Shown piece by piece: positions 24,674-32,945 of a stretch of DNA of 64,000 nucleotides (position 1 is its first letter; each line of letters opens with the position of its first letter). The notes below the pieces were generated by a model. It saw only the letters and a program-made list of their open reading frames with translations, was not told the origin of the DNA and did not search any database. This DNA is from Pelethousia sp034928145 (lineage in GTDB: Bacteria; Bacillota; Clostridia; Christensenellales; CAG-138). The translations under genes and the position numbers were made by a program. The stretch is from positions 62,001-126,000 of the forward strand of contig JAYFPE010000004.1 of the NCBI GenBank assembly GCA_034928145.1. Reading direction: 5' to 3'.

Positions 24674-26326
24674 ATGAGATCGACCTTTTATGGGCTGGAG
24701 ATTGCCCGCTCCGGACTCTATACTTCCCAGAACGAGCTAAATGTAACGGGGCATAACATCGCCAATGTGGATACCGTGGGCTATACCCGCCAGCGCCTGA
24801 ATACAGCCTCCCTCGCGCCTGTTTCCATGAATGTGCAATACGCCCTGGATGCAAAATCCACCACCGGCCGCGGCGTGGAAGCCTTGACGGTGGATCAGGT
24901 GCGCAACCTTTTCACGGATGCCAAATACCGCGAGGAGGCCAGCGCCACCGGCTATTGGAACACCAGGATGAACGAATTCTACATGGTGGAGCAGCTTTAC
25001 AACTCCGTTTTGGAAACCACCTCCACCTCCTCCAGCATCGATACCGCCCTAACAAGCTTCAAGACGGCCTTGGATTCTCTGGTCGAAGAGCCTTCCAGCC
25101 TGGAAGCGCGCACCAATTTAATGACCAAGGCCATGCAGCTCACGGAGACCTTCCGGTATGTTTACGGCAAGCTGGAGGATCAGCACGACAACCTCAACAA
25201 CTCCGTCGCCGTTACCGTGGGGCGGATCAACGACATCGCCCAATCCATCGCTAACCTCAACCGCCAGATCCACGGCTACGAGCTCACCGGCGCCAAGGCC
25301 AATGACCTGCGTGATTCCCGCAACCTCTTGCTCGATGAACTCAGCGGCCTGGTGGATATCGAATATTATGAGAACAGCCAAGGTTACCTTACCGTAACCA
25401 TCGGCGGTCGCGCGCTGGTAAACGGCGTAGAATCCAACAAGCTCGCCGTGGACCCGCAGGGTGCGGATAACCAGATGGATGTGGTAGCCAACGCGGATAT
25501 CATCCGCAAGCAGTATTCGGTGGTCTGGGCGGATGGAATGGGCAAGCCCAGCAAGAACCCGGACGACGCCGCGCTGATCCAGAGCGGCGCCTTAAAGGCT
25601 TATTTAGACCTTCGGGATGGAACCACGGAGGAAACCTACGGTATCCCCTATGTGGCCAACCAGCTCAACGAATTGGCCCGCAAGATCGCAGAGGAGATCA
25701 ACGAGGTGCATGCGCAGGGCTATACCCTGCCCTTTACAGAGGCGGATGCCCTGGGTGCAACGGCGGGGCTGACTCCGCGCATATTGCCGGATGGCACGAT
25801 ATATTATGAATCCACCACAGGGATCAACTTCTTCGAGGTGGATAAGGGGGATTACAGCAAGATTAACGCCGGCAGTTTCGCCGTATCGAGCGATATCCAG
25901 AAAAACGTCTACCTCATCGCCGCATCCGGCGAGAAGCTGCCTGTCGAAGGCGTTGATGCCAGCGGCAACCTGGTGGTGACGCAAAACATGCAGCGCGGCA
26001 ACGCCGAAAACCTCAAAAAGATAGCCGCCCTCTTTTCCAAAAAAGATGCGGTTGGCAACCCCGATAACTATTCCGCCCAGCTTAAGCTGCTGGTGACCAA
26101 CGTGGGCACCCAGCAGGAAAAAATCCAAACCATGGAAAGCGCCCAACAGACCCGCATCGCCTCCATCGTGGCGCAGCGGGCATCGGAATCCTCCGTATCC
26201 ATCGACGAGGAAATGACCAATATGATTCGCTTTACCCATGCTTACAACGCCAATGCCCGCATCATGACGGCCATCGATGAGGAGCTAGACACCCTCATCA
26301 ATAAAATGGGCACAGTCGGCAGATAA
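24674..26326 (+). CDS. flgK: Flagellar hook-associated protein FlgK
   Basis: A 550-residue protein, near the usual length, forming the first junction ring between hook and filament. The N-terminus carries GLEIARSGLYTSQNELNVTG and HNIANVDTVGYTRQRLN; the C-terminus ends SVSIDEEMTNMIRFTHAYNA followed by NARIMTAIDEELDTLINKMG. The 53-bp gap before it contains the ribosome site but no clear promoter. flgL follows after 22 bp. Confidence 0.96.
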   Translation: MRSTFYGLEIARSGLYTSQNELNVTGHNIANVDTVGYTRQRLNTASLAPVSMNVQYALDAKSTTGRGVEALTVDQVRNLFTDAKYREEASATGYWNTRMNEFYMVEQLYNSVLETTSTSSSIDTALTSFKTALDSLVEEPSSLEARTNLMTKAMQLTETFRYVYGKLEDQHDNLNNSVAVTVGRINDIAQSIANLNRQIHGYELTGAKANDLRDSRNLLLDELSGLVDIEYYENSQGYLTVTIGGRALVNGVESNKLAVDPQGADNQMDVVANADIIRKQYSVVWADGMGKPSKNPDDAALIQSGALKAYLDLRDGTTEETYGIPYVANQLNELARKIAEEINEVHAQGYTLPFTEADALGATAGLTPRILPDGTIYYESTTGINFFEVDKGDYSKINAGSFAVSSDIQKNVYLIAASGEKLPVEGVDASGNLVVTQNMQRGNAENLKKIAALFSKKDAVGNPDNYSAQLKLLVTNVGTQQEKIQTMESAQQTRIASIVAQRASESSVSIDEEMTNMIRFTHAYNANARIMTAIDEELDTLINKMGTVGR

Positions 26327-26348
26327 GATAACCAAGGAGGAAACCAGC

Positions 26349-27329
26349 ATGCGCATTACCAACGGCATGATCGTGACCAGCTTCCTGTCCAACTTGCAGA
26401 CCAACCAGGCCAAGATGGACAAATATACCGGCCAGCTTTCCAGCGGCCGCAAGATCGTTCGCCTTTCGGATGACCCGGTGGGCGTATACAAATCCCTCAC
26501 GGCCCGGCAGCGCCTGGCCAGTTACGAGCAATATCAGCGCAACCTGGTCACCGCGCGCAATTGGTCGGAGCAATGCGAGAGCACCCTGCAGGAGCTGAGC
26601 AGCAAGCTGTCCGCCATTAAAAGCGAGGTCGTCAACGCAGCCTCTACGGGCATTAAAAACGATGGAGACAGGCAGAACATCGCCGTGCTGATGAGCGAGC
26701 TAAGGGATACGGTGAAGGACGCTCTTAATACCGTTGTGGGCGATCAGTATATCTTTGCCGGCTATAATACATCTAACCAACCCCTCACCTTTGCCAAGGA
26801 TGCGGATGGTAAGGATACCGATATCATCCTCTACAACGGGCTGGATCTTTCCAATATTACGGACGCGGCCAACAAGGCCGCTATCGAGAAGGAGCAGGGC
26901 CAGAACATCTCGCTGGAGGTGGGCTATAGCCTGCAGATGGATATCTCCATAACGGCCATCGACGTGGTGGGCGTGGGCGATAACAACTTTTTCAAAATCA
27001 TGAACGAGATCATCGGCCTGATGAACTCGGATTCCTCCACCGAGGATGTGGCGGGCCAGCTGAGCGGTTACCTGGGCAAGCTGGACGGCGCCCACGAGCG
27101 GATCACCTCCTGCCTGGTGAAGACCGGGGCAATGACTACCCAGATCGATATTCTGGACGAGCGCTATGCCGAAGATGTGATCAACTATAATGAGATCCGC
27201 TCCCAGATCGAGGATATCGATTCCGCGGAGACCATTATGGATTGGAAAATGGCGGACGCTGTATATAAACAGAGCCTTTCCGCGGGCGCGCGGATCATTA
27301 TGCCAACGCTGCTGGACTTTTTAAGATAA
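26349..27329 (+). CDS. flgL: Flagellar hook-associated protein FlgL
   Basis: A 326-residue flagellin-like junction protein. The N-terminal helix holds MDKYTGQLSSGRKIVRLSDD and PVGVYKSLTAR; the C-terminal helix holds MADAVYKQSLSAGARIIMPT. FlgL is the second junction ring, on which the filament grows. CAAGGAGGAAA precedes the ATG. Two near-conserved parts of the middle domain are shorter than in enteric FlgL, which is normal in Gram-positives. Confidence 0.95.
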   Translation: MRITNGMIVTSFLSNLQTNQAKMDKYTGQLSSGRKIVRLSDDPVGVYKSLTARQRLASYEQYQRNLVTARNWSEQCESTLQELSSKLSAIKSEVVNAASTGIKNDGDRQNIAVLMSELRDTVKDALNTVVGDQYIFAGYNTSNQPLTFAKDADGKDTDIILYNGLDLSNITDAANKAAIEKEQGQNISLEVGYSLQMDISITAIDVVGVGDNNFFKIMNEIIGLMNSDSSTEDVAGQLSGYLGKLDGAHERITSCLVKTGAMTTQIDILDERYAEDVINYNEIRSQIEDIDSAETIMDWKMADAVYKQSLSAGARIIMPTLLDFLR

Positions 27330-27368
27330 ACGCCTAAGCACAGAATTTATCTGGAAGGGGGGGTTCGT

Positions 27369-27974
27369 TTGCAGGTTTCGGGCTCCAGGCCATATTTGGA
27401 TATCAAAACGACCAACGCTAAGGTTGAGATCCATAACGAGCCCCTGCGCCTCAAGGTCGAACGGGAGCCCGCCAGGATGCACGTGCGACGCACGCGCCCC
27501 AAAATGAAGGTCAATTGGGAAAGGGTACGCAACGAATCCGGCCTTAAAACCCCTTCGGCGCAGCGCCGCCACATGCAGCAAGTATACCGCCAGAAGGCCC
27601 TCGAGAACATCACCAATATATCCGGCGAGAACGAGCAGATGAGCAACCTGCAAAACGCTGTATCCGGCGGACCGGAACTGGTGGCTACCGTAGCGCTGGA
27701 TTCGGTTTTGCATCAGGATATACCGGTGGTAGATGTGGCCAATATGCCCCGCTCCATGCCCGATGTGGAGTGGGAAGAGGGCAAGCTTGAGATCGAGTGG
27801 GATCCGCCCATCATGGAAATGCATTGGGAAGGGAGCCTGCGCCCGGAGATCACCGTTACCCCGCATACGGTGGAGATACGCCTGATCAACGGCGAAACCA
27901 TTCGTGTGGGCGAGAACGAGGCCCGCATGCTGGAGCAACAGGGCTACGGCAAGCGGCTGGATGAAAAAATTTAG
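27369..27974 (+). CDS. DUF6470 (YviE-like) flagellar operon protein
   Basis: A 201-residue soluble protein beginning LQVSGSRPYLDIKTTNAKVE from a TTG start with a run of G residues as ribosome site. It is rich in short beta-type repeats such as LRLKVEREPARMHVRRTRPK and ends with VGENEARMLEQQGYGKRLD. I recognise the DUF6470/YviE family, which sits between flgL and fliW in Bacillus and Clostridia. Its role is unknown; the position suggests a part in filament or junction assembly. Confidence 0.85.
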   Translation: MQVSGSRPYLDIKTTNAKVEIHNEPLRLKVEREPARMHVRRTRPKMKVNWERVRNESGLKTPSAQRRHMQQVYRQKALENITNISGENEQMSNLQNAVSGGPELVATVALDSVLHQDIPVVDVANMPRSMPDVEWEEGKLEIEWDPPIMEMHWEGSLRPEITVTPHTVEIRLINGETIRVGENEARMLEQQGYGKRLDEKI

Positions 27975-27991
27975 GGAGAGGAAAGTCACCC

Positions 27992-28501
27992 ATGATTATC
28001 GAAACCCATCGGTTCGGGCGCGTAACCATCAATCCGGATCATATCATCAGTTTCGGCGAGGGGCTGCTCGGCTTTGAACAGCTCAAACGGTACGCGATTA
28101 TTTTATGCGAGGCCACGGAGCCCATCCAATGGCTCCAAGCCGTGGATGATCCCACGGTATCGTTGCCCATCATCAATCCCTTCCTCATCAAGCCCGATTA
28201 TGAGCTGGATGTGGATGATGCCGAGCTTCACAGCATCGGCACGCCCAGCGTGGAGGAGATCCTCATCGTTAACGCCATGGTGCTGCCCGAGAAGATCCGC
28301 GAAGCCACCGTAAACCTTTCAGCCCCGGTGCTCATCAACCTGCGCACCAAGCAGGGCCGGCAAATCGTTATGGAATATTCCCAGGCCAACGCCATCCGCT
28401 ACCCGGCCTTTGAAGCCTTAGCCGCCTATTATCGGGAGCAGGAAGCGCGCAAGCCGGAGAAGAAGGAGCAGGCAGATGTTAGTATTGACCAGAAAACTTG
28501 A
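27992..28501 (+). CDS. fliW: Flagellar assembly factor FliW
   Basis: A 169-residue protein with the family core ISFGEGLLGFEQLKRYAII and WLQAVDDPTVSLPIINPFLI, and the C-terminal LSAPVLINLRTKQGRQIVM. FliW binds flagellin and, when flagellin falls, antagonises CsrA, so it links flagellin translation to secretion. It overlaps csrA by 26 bp and is close to hag, the complete FliW-CsrA-Hag homeostasis set. GGGAGAGGAAAG precedes the ATG. Confidence 0.96.
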   Translation: MIIETHRFGRVTINPDHIISFGEGLLGFEQLKRYAIILCEATEPIQWLQAVDDPTVSLPIINPFLIKPDYELDVDDAELHSIGTPSVEEILIVNAMVLPEKIREATVNLSAPVLINLRTKQGRQIVMEYSQANAIRYPAFEALAAYYREQEARKPEKKEQADVSIDQKT

Positions 28502-28748
28502 GGAAAGCTTGCTGCTGGGGGGCGAGATACGCATCACCGTGCTGGGCGTAAACGGCGATAAAGTCCGCCTGGGCATCGATGCGCCCCGCACTGTGAAAAT
28601 ATTGCGCGGGGAAACGGTGGATCAGACCCGGGACACCAACCGCCTCGCCGCTTCCTCCGGCATGAATCTGGCGGCCATCTTTAAAGACGCCGCCCAGGCC
28701 ATGGAGGCGCCCGGAGCGGATCTTCCCAAAGAGGGGAAGCAGGACTGA
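28476..28748 (+). CDS. csrA: Carbon storage / translational regulator CsrA
   Basis: A 90-residue RNA-binding repressor starting MLVLTRKLEESLLLGGEIRI, with VLGVNGDKVRLGIDAP completing the beta core. The C-terminal tail (about residues 62-90) is longer than in the 61-residue enteric form; Gram-positive CsrA proteins with FliW often have an extended tail that contacts FliW. The gene lies 40 bp before hag and overlaps fliW, so all three are probably on one message. Confidence 0.96.
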   Translation: MLVLTRKLEESLLLGGEIRITVLGVNGDKVRLGIDAPRTVKILRGETVDQTRDTNRLAASSGMNLAAIFKDAAQAMEAPGADLPKEGKQD

Positions 28749-28773
28749 AACGACAACGGCTAACGCCTGCGCG

Positions 28774-28781
28774 AAAGGAGG
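28774..28781 (+). promoter_or_regulatory. Hag Shine-Dalgarno with overlapping candidate CsrA site
   Basis: AAAGGAGG precedes the hag start by about 8 bases. The GGA core is what CsrA recognises, so CsrA bound here would block ribosome entry, as known for Bacillus hag. Only 40 bases separate csrA and hag. Confidence 0.5.
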
Positions 28782-28788
28782 GGGGAGC

Positions 28789-29616
28789 ATGCGCATCAAC
28801 GATACCAGCCTTGAGAGCTTTATCAACCGGCAGTACCAGCAGAGCTACAATGAGTATGCAAAATCCGTGCAGCGCATCGTCAGCGGCGAAAAAAGCGCGG
28901 CGGACGATCCCGCCGGCTTGGCTATCTCCGAAAAGATGCGGGCGGATATCAACGGCATGAACCAGGCCTCCCGCAACGTGCAGGATGCGGCCAGCCTCAT
29001 ACAAACCGCGGACGGCGCGATGTCCTCCATGCACAGCATCCTCCAGCGTATGGGAACCCTTGCCAACCAGGCCGCTACGGGCACCTATACGGGGGAGCAG
29101 CGCTTGGCTATGGAAGAGGAATACCGGCAGCTTGCGGCCGAATTGCAGGATATCCAGAAGGATACAAACTTCAACGGCATCAATTTGCTAGACGGAACCA
29201 TCGGCACTCAAAAGGGCGGCATCGTCATCCAGGTTGGCTCCAAAGAAGGGCAAACCATGACCATGTACCTCGAAGGGCTGGATTTGAGCGGCCTTTCCTC
29301 CAGCTCCCTGCTGACCCAGGAGGGGGGGAGCAAGGCCATCGGCATCGTGCAGAGCGCCATCAACGGCCTGAGTACCCAACGCGCCCGGGCGGGCGCCTAC
29401 CAGAACCGCCTGGAATACAAACAAGAGAATCTCGCAACCATGGTCGCCAACCTTGCCGAGGCGGAAAGCCGCATCCGCGATGTAGATATTGCCCAGGAAA
29501 TGACAAATCTCGTCAACCACCAGATCAAGATGCAGGTAGCCACCGCCATGCTAGCCCAGGTGCTGACCATGAAACGGCAAAATGTGGCTACGCTATTGGG
29601 TATCATGACGGCATAA
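28789..29616 (+). CDS. hag: Flagellin
   Basis: A 275-residue flagellin. The N-terminal D0/D1 region contains YAKSVQRIVSGEKSAADDPA and GLAISEKMRADINGMNQASR; the C-terminal region contains AESRIRDVDIAQEMTNLVNH and ends LAQVLTMKRQNVATLLGI. The variable middle is short (about residues 140-185), as in Bacillus Hag. It closes the flagellar cluster and is followed by a terminator. No sigma-28 site is seen in the 40-bp leader. Confidence 0.96.
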   Translation: MRINDTSLESFINRQYQQSYNEYAKSVQRIVSGEKSAADDPAGLAISEKMRADINGMNQASRNVQDAASLIQTADGAMSSMHSILQRMGTLANQAATGTYTGEQRLAMEEEYRQLAAELQDIQKDTNFNGINLLDGTIGTQKGGIVIQVGSKEGQTMTMYLEGLDLSGLSSSSLLTQEGGSKAIGIVQSAINGLSTQRARAGAYQNRLEYKQENLATMVANLAEAESRIRDVDIAQEMTNLVNHQIKMQVATAMLAQVLTMKRQNVATLLGIMTA

Positions 29617-29659
29617 CCTTTTAGGGAAAAAGATGGCGGCAGCCGCTTTTGTACGCACG

Positions 29660-29686
29660 GCGGGACGCTTATGCGCCCCGCTTTTA
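29660..29686 (+). terminator. Intrinsic terminator of the flagellar cluster
   Basis: GCGGGACGC, loop TTAT and GCGCCCCGC form a nine-pair stem with one mismatch, followed by TTTTATATT. It lies between hag and the convergent chromate-transporter gene. Confidence 0.8.
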
Positions 29687-29705
29687 TATTAAAAATATAA
29701 ACGGA

Positions 29706-30278
29706 TTATGCCATGACCAAAGCGCCGGCAACGCCCGCAAGCACTGTTAATAAAATCGGATTGACTTTAAAGCGTATATTTAGAACCGCAGTCAATAAAA
29801 AAATAATGATACAAGCCAAGGATAAACTCCCAACCGGATCGATTCGCAAATCCCCTATACTCTTGCATGGCAGCAAAAGGACGTTGGCGGCGATCGTGAT
29901 TGCGGCGGCCGCAATCAACCCCACGGCAGCGGGCTTAATGCCGGATAGCGTGTCCGTTAGCCAAACATTGTCTTTAAAGCGCGCGAAGAAACGCATAATG
30001 ATAACGGTGAGAATAAAGGATGGCAAAGATACGCCGGCCGTAGCCGCAATCGCCCCCGGCAGGCCTTGATGCAGATATCCAACATAGGTGGCCGCGTTGA
30101 TGGCGATGGCGCCGGGAACCACCATATCCAATGCATTCAGGTCTGCAAACTGGGCAGGGCTGACAGAAAAGTTCTGTGCTTCCGATAGGATCATGGAAAG
30201 CATGGCGTACCCACCCCCAAAGCTCAAAAAGCCGAGCTTGACAAAGGTATAAAACAGCTTAAAACACTCAAGCAGCAT
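29706..30278 (-). CDS. chrA: Chromate transporter-type protein, second short CHR subunit
   Basis: A 190-residue membrane protein of the short (monodomain) CHR family: FVKLGFLSFGGGYAMLSMIL with the FGGG motif, then LNALDMVVPGAIAINAATYV and GVSLPSFILTVIIM. Short CHR proteins occur as adjacent pairs that together match one long ChrA; they are linked to chromate efflux or other anion transport. The ATG at 30278, overlapping the first subunit by 11 bp, is preceded by TAGGAGG; the frame is open further upstream but that part is inside the partner gene. Confidence 0.88.
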   Translation of the reverse strand: MLLECFKLFYTFVKLGFLSFGGGYAMLSMILSEAQNFSVSPAQFADLNALDMVVPGAIAINAATYVGYLHQGLPGAIAATAGVSLPSFILTVIIMRFFARFKDNVWLTDTLSGIKPAAVGLIAAAAITIAANVLLLPCKSIGDLRIDPVGSLSLACIIIFLLTAVLNIRFKVNPILLTVLAGVAGALVMA

Positions 30279-30873
30279 CGCTACGCCTCCTATCCCGATG
30301 CCGCTTGATGCGCTGATAGATGCAGCCTGTAACGCCGGAAAGCACAACAACAAGCGGCGCGCCTATGTTCCCGGCAATGACGAGAAGAAAAGCCGCGATC
30401 ATCAGGATGATGGCGAAGCCGCTTTTCAAATTATATTTGCCCAAGGAAAAGGCGGCCGAAAGCACCAAGGCGGCGGATGCTGCCCGAATCCCGCGCATAG
30501 CGCCCAGAAGCGGGCCTTGCTGCGGGATCATATTTGCCAGAACGGTAGCCACGACCATCAGGGAAAACGCCGGGAGGATTGCCCCAAATCCCGCCGCAAG
30601 CATTCCGAAAAGGCCCGCCGCGCGGCGCCCAACAAGCGCCGCGCAATTGAGCGCGATTACGCCGGGCATGGTTTGCGAGAGCGTGGCATATTCCATAAAT
30701 TCGTCCTTGGTTAGAAGCTGATATTTTTCAACCGCATCCCGTTCGATTGCCGGAACAACAGCAAGGCCGCCTGCAAATGTAAAGGTGCTGGCTTTTAAAA
30801 AAGTGATAAACAGCGCGAAATGTTTTCGAAACTTCTTTATATTTTTGCCTTTAAATAAACTCCAACGAGACAA
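30268..30873 (-). CDS. chrA: Chromate transporter-type protein, first short CHR subunit
   Basis: About 201 residues from a TTG at 30873 with GGTGGGAG just upstream. An ATG at 30912 would add 13 residues but has no ribosome site and would lie only about three bases from the predicted transcription start. The CHR pattern is FLKASTFTFAGGLAVVPAIE, TLSQTMPGVIALNCAALVG and GFGAILPAFSLMVV. The FGGG motif reads FAGG here. It is the partner of the following gene and shares a promoter with it. Substrate (chromate or another anion) is not determined by the sequence. Confidence 0.85.
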   Translation of the reverse strand: MSRWSLFKGKNIKKFRKHFALFITFLKASTFTFAGGLAVVPAIERDAVEKYQLLTKDEFMEYATLSQTMPGVIALNCAALVGRRAAGLFGMLAAGFGAILPAFSLMVVATVLANMIPQQGPLLGAMRGIRAASAALVLSAAFSLGKYNLKSGFAIILMIAAFLLVIAGNIGAPLVVVLSGVTGCIYQRIKRHRDRRRSDAA

Positions 30874-30921
30874 TAATCTCCCACCTTCTTCCTTAGGCGC
30901 AACACTGCCCATATTAAAGAC

Positions 30922-30950
30922 ATTATAGCCCTTGAAACATCATAAGTAAA
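30922..30950 (-). promoter_or_regulatory. Sigma-A type promoter of the CHR pair
   Basis: On the minus strand TTTACT, 17 bases, TATAAT. The predicted start of transcription near 30915 leaves a 40-base leader to the TTG at 30873. Confidence 0.65.
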
Positions 30951-31144
30951 ATATTATAGTCTTACACGAGTAATATCGGGGATCTTGACCTTGCGGCAGC
31001 ACCCTCCACAAGGCCGGCATCGCAGCCGAGCTCGGCTGCGGGGAAATGATAGCGCCCGGTTCGACCGTCGCTCCGGCCGCTGCATCGACTATGGCGCGCT
31101 GGAGGCGGAGCGGCAAGGCGTAAGACCAGCAGCTAAGCGCCGAT
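30951..31144. other. Gene-free stretch between the CHR pair and the helicase terminator
   Basis: A G+C-rich stretch of about 190 bases (from about 30990) contrasts with the A+T-rich promoter beside it. Two frames stay open for roughly 40-50 codons on the plus strand but neither has a start with ribosome site nor a product I recognise. It may be a gene remnant; nothing else is seen. Confidence 0.3.
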
Positions 31145-31188
31145 AAAAAGGCGTGCCGTCACGGGGAAACCGTTGCGACACGCCTTTT
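31145..31188 (-). terminator. Intrinsic terminator after the DEAD-box helicase gene
   Basis: AAAAGGCGTG...CACGCCTTTT forms a long stem with a few internal mismatches around an ACGGggaaaCCGT hairpin tip, with A and T runs at the two ends. On the minus strand it follows the helicase stop by 60 bases. Confidence 0.85.
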
Positions 31189-31249
31189 GCGTTCTGATTG
31201 AGAGACGGGCGTATTAAAAGCCCTTGCCCTTGGAAGGCCTGCTCGGAGC

Positions 31250-32386
31250 CTAGCAGGCGGCAGTCAGGGAGGGTTCCGCCTGTGTTATCACCGCTTTCGT
31301 CTCACGCATGATGGTGCCGAGCATGCTTATCTCGTCCGGGCAGATGAAGGTATACGCCGTTCCACACCGGTTGGCGCGGCCTGTGCGGCCAATTCTATGA
31401 ACGTAACAGTCGCTGCCGTTTGGCAGATCATAGTTGATCACGATGTCGATATTGCTCACGTCGATGCCGCGCGCCGCCACATCCGTTGCCACGAGAACAT
31501 CGATCTCACCCGCGCGGAACGCGGCCATGATACGCTCGCGCTTTTGCTGTTTAACATCGCCATGCAAAGCCTCGGCGCGTATCCCCTGGCGCTTAAGATC
31601 CTTACAAAGCTTATCGGCCCTGTGCTTCATATTGACAAAGACCAAGGAAAGCGTATCGCCGTTACGCTCCAACAGGGATAGCAGCGTATGCTTTTTAGCC
31701 CCATTCGCCACGGTCGTATAAAATTGCTCCACCGTCTTTACCGTTAGCGTATCCTCTTTAATGGCGATGTGCTGTGCATCGCGCTGATAGCTTCGTGCGA
31801 TCTCCATGATCTCTTTAGGCAGCGTAGCGGAGAACAGAACCGTTTGCCGCTGCTGCGGAACAGCCTTCAAGATTCGGTTCAAATCCTGCTTGAAGCCCAT
31901 ATCCAGCATCCTGTCGGCTTCATCCAGAACAACGATTTGAATGCCGTCGAGCTTTGCCGTGCGGCGCTGTATATGATCCAGCAGCCTGCCCGGCGTGGCA
32001 ATGATGATCTGCGGGTTGCGGCGAAGCGCCGCGAGCTGCTTTTGTATATTTTCACCGCCATAGAGCGTAGCAAGGCGTACATTCTCTTTGTATTTTGTCA
32101 GGCTTTTTACAACGCCGGATGTTTGTATCGCCAGCTCGCGGGTAGGGCTTAATATGAGAACCTGCGCATTTTTATTATTGGTATCTATAAATTCGCACAC
32201 CGGGATGCCAAACGCGCAGGTTTTCCCGGTGCCTGTAGGGGCCTGCACAATAAGGTCGCGGCCCGCAAGGAAAGGCTCGATCGCCTTTGCCTGTATCGGC
32301 GTTGCCTGCTCAAACCCCATCGCGCAAATTGCCCGTTGCATGCTGGGAGAGAGTCCGTACTGATCAAAGGTTGCTTTTTCGTTCAT
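31250..32386 (-). CDS. DEAD-box ATP-dependent RNA helicase
   Basis: A 378-residue helicase consisting of just the two RecA-like domains and a short tail. Motifs in order: Q motif TPIQ, APTGTGKT (I), PTRELA (Ia), TPGR (Ib), DEAD (II, in VLDEADRMLDMGF), SAT (III), and HRIGRTGR (VI). It lacks the basic C-terminal RNA-binding extension of CshA/DeaD, closest in form to small RhlE-like enzymes. AGGAG precedes the ATG. It follows the cold-shock gene on the same strand, so a role in RNA unwinding in the cold is likely. Confidence 0.94.
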   Translation of the reverse strand: MNEKATFDQYGLSPSMQRAICAMGFEQATPIQAKAIEPFLAGRDLIVQAPTGTGKTCAFGIPVCEFIDTNNKNAQVLILSPTRELAIQTSGVVKSLTKYKENVRLATLYGGENIQKQLAALRRNPQIIIATPGRLLDHIQRRTAKLDGIQIVVLDEADRMLDMGFKQDLNRILKAVPQQRQTVLFSATLPKEIMEIARSYQRDAQHIAIKEDTLTVKTVEQFYTTVANGAKKHTLLSLLERNGDTLSLVFVNMKHRADKLCKDLKRQGIRAEALHGDVKQQKRERIMAAFRAGEIDVLVATDVAARGIDVSNIDIVINYDLPNGSDCYVHRIGRTGRANRCGTAYTFICPDEISMLGTIMRETKAVITQAEPSLTAAC

Positions 32387-32412
32387 ATAATCTCCTGTGT
32401 TTGCGCGTAAAG

Positions 32413-32444
32413 AATCCGCCCGCCTGTTTCCAGATGGGCGGATT
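32413..32444 (-). terminator. Hairpin between cold-shock gene and helicase
   Basis: AATCCGCCC and GGGCGGATT form a nine-pair stem around a 14-base loop, followed on the minus strand by CTTT. The weak U-run suggests partial termination, leaving read-through into the helicase gene. Confidence 0.5.
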
Positions 32445-32458
32445 CTCTTAACATCAAT

Positions 32459-32674
32459 TTAGGCAGTCCGTACGTTTACCGCGCGGAATTTGCTGCTGTT
32501 TTTCGGATCCGCCTCGATATCGAACGTAACAGCCTGGCCCTCTTGCAGGGTTCTATAACCGCTATCGGAAACAATGGCGGAAAAATGTACGAATACATCC
32601 TCTCCGCCCGCGTCATTGGAGATAAAGCCAAAGCCCTTTTCCGTGTTGAACCATTTTACCGTACCGCTATGCAT
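32459..32674 (-). CDS. Cold-shock protein (CspA family)
   Basis: A 71-residue single OB-fold protein with RNP1 KGFGFISN and RNP2 VFVHF, starting MHSGTVKWFNTEKGFGFISN. It binds single-stranded nucleic acid and melts RNA structure. AGGAGGT precedes the ATG at 32674 by seven bases; the frame is open upstream but that part is the untranslated leader. A sigma-A promoter about 120 bases upstream gives the long leader typical of cold-shock genes. The DEAD-box helicase follows. Confidence 0.96.
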   Translation of the reverse strand: MHSGTVKWFNTEKGFGFISNDAGGEDVFVHFSAIVSDSGYRTLQEGQAVTFDIEADPKNSSKFRAVNVRTA

Positions 32675-32718
32675 GGTGGTACCTCCTAGATAAATATTAC
32701 ATCCGAAAGAATAGAGAA

Positions 32719-32767
32719 ACCTCGTATTTCTGTAAACCATAAACATCGATTTACACAAATACGAGGT
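32719..32767 (-). promoter_or_regulatory. Long hairpin in the cold-shock 5' leader
   Basis: ACCTCGTATTT-x-TGTAAA and its complement TTTACA-x-AAATACGAGGT pair over 17 of 18 positions around a 13-base loop. On the cold-shock transcript it lies about 20 bases from the predicted start and is followed by TTTCTCTATTCTTT. It could act as a temperature-sensitive fold or an attenuator. Confidence 0.7.
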
Positions 32768-32792
32768 CTATCAATCACTTTAGAACATTCTT

Positions 32793-32821
32793 AATCTACC
32801 ATACAATCCTATTCTAGTCAA
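32793..32821 (-). promoter_or_regulatory. Sigma-A type promoter of the cold-shock gene
   Basis: On the minus strand TTGACT, 17 bases, TAGATT. Transcription would start near 32786 and give a leader of about 110 bases containing the long hairpin. Confidence 0.75.
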
Positions 32822-32830
32822 GCAGATTTG

Positions 32831-32858
32831 AAAAAGACACGACTGGAAGCCGTGCCTT
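32831..32858 (-). terminator. Intrinsic terminator after the cohesin-protein gene
   Basis: On the minus strand GGCACG, a nine-base loop and CGTGTC followed by TTTTT. It lies about 90 bases after the stop of the cohesin-domain gene and before the cold-shock promoter. Confidence 0.65.
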
Positions 32859-32945
32859 ATCCGTAAACGTATTATAGCAAATGAAACGCAACGATATGAT
32901 GCGATGGGGGAGTGGATCCGCCATTGCGCTTCCGTATCATGCCGA

